Positions 5,061 to 12,194 of a stretch of DNA of 12,194 nucleotides are shown here, in pieces. The notes under the pieces are model-generated. The model saw only the letters and a program-made list of their open reading frames with translations, had not been told where the DNA came from and did no database searches. The DNA is taken from NCBI GenBank assembly GCA_017400025.1, contig JAFQAF010000089.1, positions 1-12,194 of the forward strand, in the 5' to 3' direction. Source of the stretch: Oscillospiraceae bacterium. Its GTDB lineage: Bacteria > Bacillota_A > Clostridia > Oscillospirales > Ruminococcaceae. The position numbers were made by a program, and so were the translations under genes. Within the stretch, counting starts at the first letter, position 1. The number at the start of each line of letters is the position of its first letter.

Positions 5061-7610
5061 ATGGTTATAAAATACAAAGCAAGCGACCTTATATCTGATT
5101 TTAACCTCAATGCCAAAACAACACTGACAGAGCTCAGCGAACTGTTTGGCACAGAAATAAAAAAATCCACAGTTCTTACAGAGGACCAGGCAAATGTTGC
5201 CTTTGAAAAATATTCCCAGAAAGGCAAAGTTGCAGACATTGCCACATATCTGGAACCAAAGAAAGAAGCACAAGCACCAGTGAAAGAAGAAAAAGCTGCA
5301 CCTAAACAGGACAGAAAACCTGCAGAAAAAACAGCTGCACCTAAAAAGGAACAGCCAAAACAGGACAAAAAACCGGCTGCAAAACAGGATGCAAAGCCAC
5401 GTCAGGACAGACCTGCACGCGATGCAAAACAGGAAAAACCTGTTCAGAAACAGCAGCCACAGCAGCCTAAGAAACAGGATGCAAAACCTGCACAGAAACC
5501 TGCACAGCCTGCTAAAAACAATGCCAACGAACCGCTGAAACGCGCAGACGGCACAGTTGTTCAGACAAAGACACCAAAACAGAAAACTGAAAAACAGGAA
5601 GTTGTAAAGCAGGAAAGAGTTACTGTTACAGTTGACACACGTCAGTCCAATGTAAACATGGACAAATTCAACGAAAAATATGACGAACTTGCAGGTACAA
5701 AATCCTATGGCGGCGGCCAGAGAAAGAACCAGCAGGGCGGCAAACAGAAGTTCGGCAACAAAAACAAACAGAACTCCAAAAATCCATACGCCAAAAAGAG
5801 ACAGGAAACAGAGGCTGAAAAACTGGAAAGACTCCACCTGGAAAAAGCCAGAAAAGCTCAGCTTAAAGTACAGATTCCTGACGAAATCACAGTTGGCGAA
5901 CTGGCTTCCCGTCTGAAAGTTACAGCCAGCGAAGTTATCAAACGTCTTATGATGCTGGGTGTTATGGCATCCATCAGCCAGGTGGTAGACTATGATACAG
6001 CTGCTATCGTTGCAGAAGAACTGGGTGCAAAAGTAGAAAAAGAAGTAGTTGTTACAATCGAAGAAAGACTGTTTGAAGAGGTTGAAGACAACGAAGAAGA
6101 TAAAGTGGAAAGACCACCGGTTATCGTTGTTATGGGTCACGTTGACCACGGTAAAACATCCCTGCTGGATGCTATCAGAAACACAAACGTTACATCCGGT
6201 GAAGCAGGCGGTATCACACAGCACATCGGTGCTTACCAGGTTGTTGCCGGCGGCAAGACAATCACATTCCTGGATACTCCGGGCCATGAAGCATTCACAT
6301 CCATGCGTCAGCGCGGTGCTATGGTAACAGACATCGCCATTCTGGTTGTTGCAGCTGATGACGGTATCATGCCACAGACAATTGAATCCATCAACCATGC
6401 AAAAGCAGCAGATATTCCAATCATGGTTGCTATCAACAAAATCGACAAGCCTACAGCAAACCCTGAAAGAGTAAAACAGGAACTGACAGAGCACGGCCTG
6501 GTGCCTGAAGAATGGGGCGGCGATACAATCTGTGTACCTGTTTCTGCAAAAATGGGCACAGGCATTGATGACCTGCTGGAAATGGTTAACCTGACAAGTG
6601 AAGTAAACGAATACAAGGCAAACCCTAACCGCCGTGCAAAAGGTGCTGTTATCGAAGCACGTCTGGACAAAGGTCTGGGCCCGGTTGCCACAATCCTTGT
6701 ACAGAACGGTACACTCCACAAAGGCGACGTGCTTATCGCCGGTACAGCTGTTGGCCGTGTGCGTGTAATGACAAACGACAAAGGCGAAAGAATTGACGTT
6801 GCAGGTCCATCCACACCTGTTGAAATCACAGGTCTTACAGAAGTTCCTGTAGCAGGCGACCTGTTTGACGCTGTAGAAGATGAAAAACTGGCAAGAGAAC
6901 TGGCAGAAAAACGTATGCAGGCAATCAAGGAAGAAAAATTCAACGCTGTACAGAAGGTTACTCTGGATAACCTGTTCAGCCAGATTGCACAGGGCGAAAT
7001 GAAAGAACTGCCAATCATCGTAAAAGCTGACGTACAGGGTTCTGCAGAAGCTGTAAAACAGTCTCTGGAAAAACTCTCCAACGAAGAAGTACGCGTAAAA
7101 GTTATCCATGCAGCAGTTGGCGCTGTAAACAAATCAGACGTTATGCTGGCTTCCGCTTCTAACGCTATCATCATCGGCTTCAACGTACGTCCTGACGCTA
7201 CTGCAAAAGCTGACGCTGAACAGCACGAAGTAGAAATGCGTATGTACCGCGTTATCTACGATGCACTCAACGATGTAAAAGACGCTATGAAGGGTATGCT
7301 GGCACCTAAGTTCAGAGAAGTTGAACTGGGCCAGGCAGAAGTACGTAACGTATTCAAACTCTCCAGCGCAGGTACAATCGCAGGCTGCTACGTTAAAGAA
7401 GGTAAAGTTGCACGTCATGCAAAAATCCGTGTTGTACGTGACGGTATCGTTATTGTTGAAGACGAAATCTCCTCACTCAAACGTTTCAAAGACGACCAGA
7501 GAGAAGTTATGGCCGGTTACGAATGCGGTATCGGTCTTGAAAAATTCAACGACATCAAAGAAGGCGATATTTTTGAATCCTTTATTATGGAAGAATACCG
7601 CGAAGACTAA
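5061..7610 (+). CDS. infB: Translation initiation factor IF-2
   Basis: IF2 is the GTPase that brings initiator fMet-tRNA to the 30S subunit and promotes subunit joining. The 849-residue product has an N-terminal IF2_N-like module (about 1-65), a long disordered Lys/Pro/Gln/Ala-rich linker (about 70-255), a second IF2_N module (about 273-340), the G domain, and domains II-IV to the end. GTP motifs are complete: G1 GHVDHGKT (359-366), G3 DTPGHE (405-410), G4 NKID (459-462) and G5 SAK (495-497). AAGGAG lies 8 nt before the ATG, directly after the previous stop. Codon use is strongly biased: TTA, CTA and TCA are avoided over the first 2 kb, as expected for a highly expressed gene. It is followed by a hairpin and rbfA. 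Confidence 0.98.
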   Translation: MVIKYKASDLISDFNLNAKTTLTELSELFGTEIKKSTVLTEDQANVAFEKYSQKGKVADIATYLEPKKEAQAPVKEEKAAPKQDRKPAEKTAAPKKEQPKQDKKPAAKQDAKPRQDRPARDAKQEKPVQKQQPQQPKKQDAKPAQKPAQPAKNNANEPLKRADGTVVQTKTPKQKTEKQEVVKQERVTVTVDTRQSNVNMDKFNEKYDELAGTKSYGGGQRKNQQGGKQKFGNKNKQNSKNPYAKKRQETEAEKLERLHLEKARKAQLKVQIPDEITVGELASRLKVTASEVIKRLMMLGVMASISQVVDYDTAAIVAEELGAKVEKEVVVTIEERLFEEVEDNEEDKVERPPVIVVMGHVDHGKTSLLDAIRNTNVTSGEAGGITQHIGAYQVVAGGKTITFLDTPGHEAFTSMRQRGAMVTDIAILVVAADDGIMPQTIESINHAKAADIPIMVAINKIDKPTANPERVKQELTEHGLVPEEWGGDTICVPVSAKMGTGIDDLLEMVNLTSEVNEYKANPNRRAKGAVIEARLDKGLGPVATILVQNGTLHKGDVLIAGTAVGRVRVMTNDKGERIDVAGPSTPVEITGLTEVPVAGDLFDAVEDEKLARELAEKRMQAIKEEKFNAVQKVTLDNLFSQIAQGEMKELPIIVKADVQGSAEAVKQSLEKLSNEEVRVKVIHAAVGAVNKSDVMLASASNAIIIGFNVRPDATAKADAEQHEVEMRMYRVIYDALNDVKDAMKGMLAPKFREVELGQAEVRNVFKLSSAGTIAGCYVKEGKVARHAKIRVVRDGIVIVEDEISSLKRFKDDQREVMAGYECGIGLEKFNDIKEGDIFESFIMEEYRED
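5299..5517 (+). repeat. Low-complexity coding repeats in the IF2 linker
   Basis: This A-rich stretch encodes about 70 residues made almost only of Lys, Gln, Pro, Ala and Asp. Short units such as PKQD, KQDAKP and QKPAQP recur, and the DNA unit AAACAGGA appears several times. The linker of IF2 varies in length between species, and imperfect repeats like these are the likely source. It is a basic, disordered spacer between the N-terminal module and the conserved core. Confidence 0.7.
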
Positions 7611-7627
7611 TTAAATAAATTACACAG

Positions 7628-7656
7628 TGGCAAGGCGGCTTTGTGCCGCTTTGCCA
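7628..7656 (+). other. mRNA hairpin between infB and rbfA
   Basis: The arms TGGCAAGGCGGC (7628-7639) and GCCGCTTTGCCA (7645-7656) form a 12-bp stem with one G-U pair and a 5-nt loop. No T-run follows; the sequence goes straight into the rbfA ribosome binding site at 7667. It therefore does not look like an intrinsic terminator. It may set mRNA stability or processing between the two genes, or shield the rbfA site from infB translation (inference). Confidence 0.65.
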
Positions 7657-7681
7657 ATCAGTATACAGGAGGTAATTCACA

Positions 7682-8032
7682 ATGGCTTCTAACAAAGCAG
7701 AAAGACTTAACGAAGACATCAAAAGAGAACTTATCTCTATAGTATCTCAGATGAAAGACCCACGTCTGGAATGTTTCTGGACAATTATGCGTGTGGAAAC
7801 AAGTCCTGACCTGACAAACGCCAAAGTTTATATGAGCGTTCTGGAAAGCGACGAAAAATGCGAAGCCGCCATCAAAGCACTGAACAAAGGCCAGGGCTTT
7901 ATCCGTGGCGAACTTTCCAAACGTCTGCGCATCAAACGCAGCCCGGAATTTCTGTTTGTAAAGGATGACGGCGCAGCATATGCACAGAAGATAAATGAGA
8001 TATTAAGGGATATTAATAAAAATGACAAATAG
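7682..8032 (+). CDS. rbfA: 30S ribosome-binding factor RbfA
   Basis: RbfA is a late 30S assembly factor that binds near the 16S 5' helix h1 and is needed for growth in the cold in several bacteria. At 116 residues it has the normal length of the single KH-like domain. Family blocks: RLNEDIKRELISIVSQMKDPRL (8-29), TSPDLTNAKVYMSVL (about 40-54), and FIRGELSKRLRIKRSPEFLFVKDD (about 73-96). A near-perfect AGGAGGT at 7667-7673 lies 8 nt from the ATG. Its end overlaps the start of the nrnA-like gene by 11 nt. In Bacillus ylxP would stand between infB and rbfA; here the 71-bp gap holds only a hairpin. Confidence 0.96.
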   Translation: MASNKAERLNEDIKRELISIVSQMKDPRLECFWTIMRVETSPDLTNAKVYMSVLESDEKCEAAIKALNKGQGFIRGELSKRLRIKRSPEFLFVKDDGAAYAQKINEILRDINKNDK

Positions 8033-8999
8033 AATTGATATACAGCAGACCGCCCGGCTGCTGGCTGAAAAGGATAATATTCTTATCCTCTGCCACAAAA
8101 ATCCGGACGGTGACACCCTGGGCAGCGCTGCTGCACTGGTGTATGCCCTGGCATCAATGGGAAAAAAGGCAGCAGTTGCCTGCCACAACACAATTCCGGC
8201 AAAATATGACTATCTGGAAATTCCTCTTTACGACGGCGCTTTTGAAACAGAATATGTTGTAAGCGTTGACGTGGCAGGTGCAAACCTGCTGGGTGACAGC
8301 CTTATGGAATATGCAGACAAGGTAAACCTGTGCATTGACCATCACGGTTCAAACGGACACTATGCAGAAAATCTCTGCCTTTATGCAGATTACCCTGCAG
8401 CTGCACAGCTTATGTACCAGGTGATAGTGGCAATGGGCGTGGAAATCACACCTCATATTGCAGACTGCCTCTACACAGGCCTTATCACAGACACTGGCTG
8501 CTTCAGATTTTCATCCACCACACCGCTTACACACGAAGTTGGCGCACGCCTTATGGAACTGGGTGCACAGCACACAATGCTGGTGGAAAGATTTTTCATG
8601 TCCAAATCAAAAAAGGCTGTACAGCTGGAAAAATTCATGCTGAACAATCTGGAATACTATTTTGATGACCGCTGTGCACTGCTGGCACTTACAAGGGAAA
8701 CAATGATAGAAATCAAGCCGGAACCTACAGATATCGACGGCCTCTCTTCAATGGCACGTAACTTTGAAGGAGTGGAGGTTTCAATACTTATCCGCCCTCT
8801 GCGCGAAGAAAACTCCTACAAGCTTTCCATCCGCACCGGCGAAAGTGTGGACGCCTGTGCTCTTGCCGGCGCTCTTGGCGGCGGCGGGCATATCCGCGCA
8901 GCAGGCTGTGAGGTAAAAGGTGACCTGGATTCTGTAAGAAAAGCAATTTTAAAGGAAGTAGAAAAGGTATTATGCAGACAGACCGCAACGGAATTCTGA
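8022..8999 (+). CDS. nrnA: DHH-DHHA1 phosphoesterase, NrnA-like (nanoRNase / pAp phosphatase)
   Basis: A 325-residue DHH/DHHA1 protein of the NrnA type. These Mn-dependent enzymes degrade very short RNAs to mononucleotides and/or dephosphorylate pAp; some relatives cleave pApA-type dinucleotides. The ligand motifs are complete: HKNPDGD (25-31; His25, Asp29, Asp31), Asp83 in SVDVAG, the DHH motif DHHGSN (106-111), and Asp157 in TGLITDTGCFRF. The DHHA1 domain carries the substrate-binding GGGGHIRAAGC (286-296). The ATG lies inside the end of rbfA (11-nt overlap) with a weak AGGGA upstream, so coupling is likely. Its own end overlaps truB by 28 nt. Its place between rbfA and truB is usual in Clostridia. 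Exact substrate preference cannot be told from sequence. Confidence 0.92.
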   Translation: MTNRIDIQQTARLLAEKDNILILCHKNPDGDTLGSAAALVYALASMGKKAAVACHNTIPAKYDYLEIPLYDGAFETEYVVSVDVAGANLLGDSLMEYADKVNLCIDHHGSNGHYAENLCLYADYPAAAQLMYQVIVAMGVEITPHIADCLYTGLITDTGCFRFSSTTPLTHEVGARLMELGAQHTMLVERFFMSKSKKAVQLEKFMLNNLEYYFDDRCALLALTRETMIEIKPEPTDIDGLSSMARNFEGVEVSILIRPLREENSYKLSIRTGESVDACALAGALGGGGHIRAAGCEVKGDLDSVRKAILKEVEKVLCRQTATEF

Positions 9000-9889
9000 T
9001 TTTATACAAACCCCGGGACTGGACAAGCTTTGATGTTATTGCCAAGGCCCGCGGCATACTGGGCACCCGCAAGGTAGGCCATTCCGGTACCCTGGACCCT
9101 ATGGCAACAGGTGTTCTGCCTGTGTTTATGGGCAGGGCCACAAAAGCGGTGGATATGCAGATTATCAAGGACAAAGAGTATATTGCCACCTTTAAGCTTG
9201 GGCTGAATACAGATACAGGCGACATCACAGGCGAGATTATAAATCAGCGTCCTGTTACAGCGGCAAGGGAAGATGTACTTGCTGAAATGGAAAATTTCAG
9301 AGGTGAAATCACCCAGCTGCCGCCCATGTACTCCGCTGTAAAAATCAACGGCCAGCCTCTTTACAAGCTGGCACGCCGGGGTGCATCTGTAAACGATGTG
9401 GAAAGAAAACCGAGAAAAGCAGTTATAAAGGAACTGGAAATGCTGGAAGATGATTCACTGGGTGAAAACGAATACAGAATCCGTGTTCTCTGCAGCGAAG
9501 GCACCTATATCCGCACTCTTGTGGAGGATATGGGGGAAAACCTTAACTGCGGTGCTGTGCTCACATCACTTTCCCGCACAATGGCCTGCGGCTATACTCT
9601 GGCTGATGCTGTTACTCTGCAGCAGCTGCAGCAGGCAAGAAATGATGAAACCATAGACAGCCTTATAGTAAATACAGACACAGTGTTTATGCATCTGGAA
9701 AGAATAGACCTTTCACCGGAACTGGCAAAACGCCTGCTCAACGGCGCCCGCAGCCGCATAGCAAAGCCGGACGGAGACTACCGCGTTTACTATAAGGACA
9801 AATTCTACGCCATTGCAAATGTAACAGAGAAAAAAATGAGCGTGGTAAAACTTTTTGTTGAAAAGGAAAAGGAAATTATAGATGCTTGA
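8972..9889 (+). CDS. truB: tRNA pseudouridine(55) synthase TruB
   Basis: TruB makes pseudouridine 55 in the T-arm of most tRNAs and also acts as an RNA chaperone. The 305-residue protein shows the family opening GILILYKPRDWTSFDVI (7-23) and the catalytic loop KVGHSGTLDPMATGVLP (34-50) with Asp42 as the nucleophile. Further blocks are LGLNTDTGDITGE, the QLPPMYSAVKINGQPLYKLAR stretch, and CSEGTYIRTLVEDMG near residues 173-187. A C-terminal PUA-like/TruB_C region follows from about 235. The ATG at 8972 lies 28 nt inside nrnA. The upstream GG-containing site is only 4 nt away, so initiation probably relies on coupling. Its stop overlaps the ribF start by 8 nt. Confidence 0.96.
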   Translation: MQTDRNGILILYKPRDWTSFDVIAKARGILGTRKVGHSGTLDPMATGVLPVFMGRATKAVDMQIIKDKEYIATFKLGLNTDTGDITGEIINQRPVTAAREDVLAEMENFRGEITQLPPMYSAVKINGQPLYKLARRGASVNDVERKPRKAVIKELEMLEDDSLGENEYRIRVLCSEGTYIRTLVEDMGENLNCGAVLTSLSRTMACGYTLADAVTLQQLQQARNDETIDSLIVNTDTVFMHLERIDLSPELAKRLLNGARSRIAKPDGDYRVYYKDKFYAIANVTEKKMSVVKLFVEKEKEIIDA

Positions 9890-10799
9890 AGTGTATAATA
9901 TGGCCTGGCAGGGCAGCGAAGATACCGCTGTGGCTTTGGGTTATTTTGACGGTGTACATACTGCACATCAGTATCTCATAAACAGTATGTGTTCCTATGC
10001 ACAGGAAAAAGGCCTGAAAAAAGCAGTGTTCACATTTACAAAATCTGTGACACTGGGCCATAAAGGCAAGGACCTGCTTACCTCAAACCAGAAACTTGAA
10101 TGTATGCAGCAGATGGGCATAGACCTGTACTACTCACCGGATTTCAGCGAATTTTCATCCCTTACCCCACGGGAATTTGTGGAAAAAATTCTGGTAAAAT
10201 CCATGAGAGCAAAAGCTGTTTTCTGCGGAGAAAACTTTTTCTTCGGCAAAAACCGCCGGGGAAATGTACAGGTGCTGAAGCAGCTGTGTGATGAATGGGG
10301 TATAGAGTTTATCCAGGCGGACACAGTGCTGATGGACGGCGAAACTGTAAGCAGCACAGCTATAAGAAATGCACTGGCTGAAGGCAATGTGGAAAAGGCC
10401 AATGCCATGCTGGGCCGCCCTTACAGCGTGAAGCTGCCGGTAGTCCACGGCAAAAAGATAGGCCGTACAATGGGCACACCTACAATAAATCAGGTTTATC
10501 CTGATGGCATGTGCACACCAAAAGACGGCGTATATATCACCTGTACCACAGTGGACGGTAAAAAATACCCTTCCGCTACAGGTATAGGCAGCCGCCCTAC
10601 AGTAAACGGCCTTGGTCAGACCTGTGAAACATTTATTCTCGGTTTTGACGGAGACCTTTACTATAAAAATATTCAGGTGGATTTTTACGCCTACCTCTTT
10701 GAACCAAAGAAATTTGAAAGCTTACAGCAGCTGGGAGAAATGATTTATTCCAGTGCTGAAAAATCTTGTGAATTTCTTACAAAAAAAGGTATTATTTAA
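9882..10799 (+). CDS. ribF: Bifunctional riboflavin kinase / FAD synthetase RibF
   Basis: RibF turns riboflavin into FMN (C-terminal kinase) and FMN into FAD (N-terminal adenylyltransferase). The 305-residue protein has both parts: the nucleotidyltransferase (about 1-175) with LGYFDGVHTAHQ (19-30) and VSSTAIR (about 151-157), then the flavokinase (about 180-300) with GRTMGTPTIN, KDGVYI, GIGSRPTV and a C-terminal FEPKKFESLQQL. In the adenylyltransferase HxGH motif the Gly is replaced by Ala (H26-T-A28-H29), an unusual change. Both His residues are kept. The ATG at 9882 overlaps truB by 8 nt and follows an AAGGAAA site; a second in-frame ATG lies at 9900. No FMN riboswitch is visible; the gene depends on the operon. 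Confidence 0.95.
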   Translation: MLEVYNMAWQGSEDTAVALGYFDGVHTAHQYLINSMCSYAQEKGLKKAVFTFTKSVTLGHKGKDLLTSNQKLECMQQMGIDLYYSPDFSEFSSLTPREFVEKILVKSMRAKAVFCGENFFFGKNRRGNVQVLKQLCDEWGIEFIQADTVLMDGETVSSTAIRNALAEGNVEKANAMLGRPYSVKLPVVHGKKIGRTMGTPTINQVYPDGMCTPKDGVYITCTTVDGKKYPSATGIGSRPTVNGLGQTCETFILGFDGDLYYKNIQVDFYAYLFEPKKFESLQQLGEMIYSSAEKSCEFLTKKGII

Positions 10800-10823
10800 A
10801 GTGAAAATTCACATATAATATAC

Positions 10824-10852
10824 TTTACAAAAAGTATTTTTAATGATATAAT
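10824..10852 (+). promoter_or_regulatory. Promoter of rpsO
   Basis: TTTACA (10824-10829) and a consensus TATAAT (10847-10852) are spaced by 17 nt, in an AT-rich region after ribF. This is the best promoter match in the window. Transcription would begin near 10859, giving a leader of about 100 nt before rpsO. Confidence 0.75.
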
Positions 10853-10869
10853 TCTATAGTGACCTACGA

Positions 10870-10950
10870 ATCGGTGCAGGGGTAAAACCGCAGTCGGTAT
10901 TCACCAGCCCTATGCTGGTTTGCAGGCACGATAAAAACAAGAAAGGTGAA
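10870..10950 (+). promoter_or_regulatory. Structured rpsO leader: three-way junction and ribosome-binding-site switch, probable S15 autoregulatory element
   Basis: Three helices can be drawn. P1 pairs 10870-10877 with 10926-10932 (7 bp, G10873 bulged). P2 is ACCG-CAGT-CGGT (10887-10898). P3 is ACCAGC with GCTGGT (10903-10919, loop CCTAT). They meet in a three-way junction, the kind of fold S15 recognises in 16S rRNA and in some known rpsO leaders. TTCACC (10900-10905) can instead pair with GGTGAA (10945-10950), which would cover the rpsO ribosome binding site and cannot coexist with P3. The pairing is read by eye; the regulatory role is inference from known S15 feedback control. Confidence 0.55.
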
Positions 10951-10957
10951 AACAATT

Positions 10958-11212
10958 ATGAACAAACAGGAAATTATCGCAAAATACGCAACACACGAAG
11001 GTGACACAGGTTCTCCAGAAGTACAGATCGCTCTGCTGACAGCAAGAATCAACCATCTGACAGAACACCTGAAAACAAACAAACAGGACCATCACTCACG
11101 TCGTGGCCTCTTCAAAATGGTAGGTCGTCGTCGTAACCTTCTGGCATACCTCCAGAAAACAGATATCGAAAGATACCGTGCAATCGTTGCAAAACTGGGT
11201 CTGCGTAAGTAA
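10958..11212 (+). CDS. rpsO: Small ribosomal subunit protein S15
   Basis: S15 is a primary 16S-binding protein that folds the central domain of the 30S subunit at the h20-h21-h22 junction. The product from the ATG at 10958 has 84 residues, with the family blocks [20 protein letters not shown] (13-32), [29 protein letters not shown] and the terminal LGLRK. AAAGGTG lies 9 nt before this ATG. An in-frame GTG at 10946 would add four residues (MKTI) and bring the length to 88, closer to the usual 89. That GTG is itself part of the ribosome binding site and has none of its own, so the ATG is preferred. The gene has its own promoter and structured leader and is followed by a terminator. Confidence 0.95.
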   Translation: MNKQEIIAKYATHEGDTGSPEVQIALLTARINHLTEHLKTNKQDHHSRRGLFKMVGRRRNLLAYLQKTDIERYRAIVAKLGLRK

Positions 11213-11224
11213 TTTACAAATGAT

Positions 11225-11251
11225 AAAGGCAGATGGAAACATCTGCCTTTT
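11225..11251 (+). terminator. Intrinsic terminator after rpsO
   Basis: An 11-bp perfect stem, AAAGGCAGATG (11225-11235) with CATCTGCCTTT (11240-11250), is closed by a stable GAAA tetraloop. Only four T residues end the structure (11248-11251), so termination is probably partial. That would let some transcription continue into pnp, for which no convincing promoter of its own was seen. Confidence 0.75.
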
Positions 11252-11273
11252 CAATGTATATTAAAGCGGTGAC

Positions 11274-11367
11274 CGGCAAGGGAGCGTTTTATATTTAGCA
11301 GTAATTTGAGTATTTATCCCGGTGATAAATGCTGAACTAATTGCTGAAAATATAATCTCTCTTGCCG
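11274..11367 (+). other. Long imperfect stem-loop in the pnp leader
   Basis: Three nested helices give one long hairpin of about 94 nt. An 11-bp base pairs 11274-11284 with 11357-11367 (one G-U). An 8-bp helix pairs 11289-11296 with 11348-11355, extended by 11297-11300 with 11342-11345. A 7-bp apical hairpin is ATTTATC/GATAAAT (11312-11330, loop CCGGT). The structure ends 16 nt before the pnp ribosome binding site. In Escherichia coli the pnp leader forms a long stem that RNase III cuts as part of PNPase autoregulation. A similar role here is inference. Confidence 0.55.
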
Positions 11368-11396
11368 AATTCAAACAAATTTTAAAGGAGATTAAA

Positions 11397-12194
11397 ATGA
11401 GCTACAGAGTATTTGAAACTATGTTTGCCGGCAGAAAGCTGACAGTTGAAACCGGTAAAATGTGTGCACTGTCAAACGGCTCCTGTATGGTAAGGTACGG
11501 CGAAACAGCTGTACTGGCAAACGTTACAATGTCTGCCAACCCAAGAGACGGTATTGACTTTTTCCCACTTTCAGTAGATTTTGAAGAAAAAATCTACTCT
11601 GTAGGCAGAATCCCAGGTTCATTCCTGAGAAGAGAAGGCCGCCCAGGTGAAAGCGCAGTTCTGTCCAGCCGTGTGGTTGACAGACCAATGCGTCCTCTCT
11701 TCCCAAAAGATATGAGAAACGATGTTTCCATCGTTATGACAGTTATGTCTGTTGACCCTGACTGTGATCCTGAAATCGTTGGTATGCTGGGTGCTATCAT
11801 CGCAACATGCATTTCCGATGTTCCTTTCAACGGTCCTATCGGCGGTATCTCTGTTGGTCTGGTAGACGGCGAAATCGTTCTGATGCCAAATGCAAAACAG
11901 AAAGAAACAAACAAACTGGATCTGACACTGGTTTGCAGCCAGGAAAAAGTAGTTATGATCGAAGCAGGCGCTCACGAAGTACCTGAAGACATCATGCTGC
12001 AGGCTATCAGAACAGGTCACGAAGAAATCAAAAAATTCATCGGTTTCGTAAATGAAATCGTTGCTGAAATCGGCAAACCAAAATACGAATTCCAGCACAT
12101 CGAAGTTGACCACGATATGTTTGAAGCTATCAAGGAATTTGCTCTGGACAAAGTAAAATTTGCTCTGGATACAGATGACAAAAACGTACGTGAA
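11397..12194 (+). CDS. pnp: Polyribonucleotide nucleotidyltransferase (PNPase), N-terminal part
   Basis: PNPase degrades RNA 3'-5' by phosphorolysis as a trimer and can also add nucleotides. The first 266 residues are present and the gene runs off the right edge, so the second RNase PH core and the KH and S1 domains are missing. Seen here are the first RNase PH-like domain (about 5-140) with GRKLTVETGKM, MVRYGETAVLANVT, the RNA-binding loop PGSFLRREGRPGE (73-85), the SSRVVDRPMRPLFP block, and the start of the linking helical domain (about 210 on). AAAGGAG lies 6 nt before the ATG. It follows rpsO after a leaky-looking terminator and the leader stem-loop, the usual rpsO-pnp pairing. Confidence 0.97.
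   Translation, partial: MSYRVFETMFAGRKLTVETGKMCALSNGSCMVRYGETAVLANVTMSANPRDGIDFFPLSVDFEEKIYSVGRIPGSFLRREGRPGESAVLSSRVVDRPMRPLFPKDMRNDVSIVMTVMSVDPDCDPEIVGMLGAIIATCISDVPFNGPIGGISVGLVDGEIVLMPNAKQKETNKLDLTLVCSQEKVVMIEAGAHEVPEDIMLQAIRTGHEEIKKFIGFVNEIVAEIGKPKYEFQHIEVDHDMFEAIKEFALDKVKFALDTDDKNVRE

Noticed and set aside
4707..7109. An 800-codon open frame on the minus strand, opposite infB and the L7Ae-family gene
   Set aside because: It is in codon register with infB, so it stays open simply because infB and the L7Ae-family gene avoid TTA, CTA and TCA codons. Its translation is extremely rich in Cys and Phe with no recognisable domain.
6308..7183. A 291-codon minus-strand open frame inside infB
   Set aside because: Ser/Thr/Ala-rich shadow of the strongly biased infB coding sequence, with no support of its own.
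9800..9890. FMN riboswitch upstream of ribF
   Set aside because: The region is truB coding sequence and no FMN-aptamer-like conserved segments are visible.
10801..10812. GTGAAAATTCAC symmetric element just after ribF as a terminator or operator
   Set aside because: The stem is only 4-5 bp and no T-run follows; it is more likely chance symmetry in AT-rich DNA ahead of the rpsO promoter.
11257..11295. A separate pnp promoter (TATATT at 11257-11262 or 11290-11295)
   Set aside because: No -35 hexamer stands at 16-18 nt spacing for either, so read-through from rpsO is the simpler explanation.

Overview
The window looks chromosomal and comes from a low-to-moderate-GC Firmicute, most likely a gut-type member of the Clostridia (Oscillospirales/Ruminococcaceae-like). 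The grounds are the gene order rimP-nusA-rnpM-L7Ae-infB-rbfA-nrnA-truB-ribF-rpsO-pnp, a short NusA without C-terminal acidic repeats, strong AAGGAG-type ribosome binding sites, sigma-A-like promoters, and an HTH/DUF2975 pair typical of Firmicutes. The taxonomic call is inference; no rRNA or other marker beyond these proteins is present.

Left part (1-1317, minus strand): the 5' part of a multi-spanning membrane protein that runs off the left edge, then a two-gene operon encoding a 150-residue DUF2975 membrane protein and a 68-residue Cro/CI-type HTH regulator. Between this operon and the next, divergent gene (1318-1519) is a regulatory region with promoters in both directions and three inverted repeats. 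One of them, a perfect 10-bp repeat with an A5 spacer, sits directly upstream of the DUF2975 promoter.

Middle (1520-2752, plus): a complete M29-family aminopeptidase with every metal-ligand position present. It is followed by a 169-bp gap that holds a good promoter and, unexpectedly, a complete intrinsic terminator between that promoter and rimP.

Right part (2922-12194, plus): the translation/transcription/RNA-metabolism operon. rimP, nusA, rnpM (ylxR), the L7Ae-family gene and infB are tightly packed or overlapping. A hairpin without a U-tract separates infB from rbfA. rbfA, nrnA, truB and ribF overlap one another by 8-28 nt, which suggests translational coupling. rpsO has its own promoter and a structured leader and is followed by a terminator. 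pnp, cut by the right edge, follows a long imperfect stem-loop. Together the genes serve 30S maturation (RimP, RbfA, S15), translation initiation (IF2), transcription elongation/termination (NusA), RNA processing and decay (RnpM, NrnA, PNPase), tRNA pseudouridylation (TruB) and FMN/FAD synthesis (RibF). ylxP, which lies between infB and rbfA in Bacillus, is absent.

No mobile element, CRISPR array, rRNA or tRNA was seen, and no clearly new multi-gene system. The points worth a second look are the cis-regulatory RNA structures before rimP, rpsO and pnp, the HTH/DUF2975 operator candidate, and substitutions in two signature motifs (NusA KH1 GxxG and RibF HxGH).
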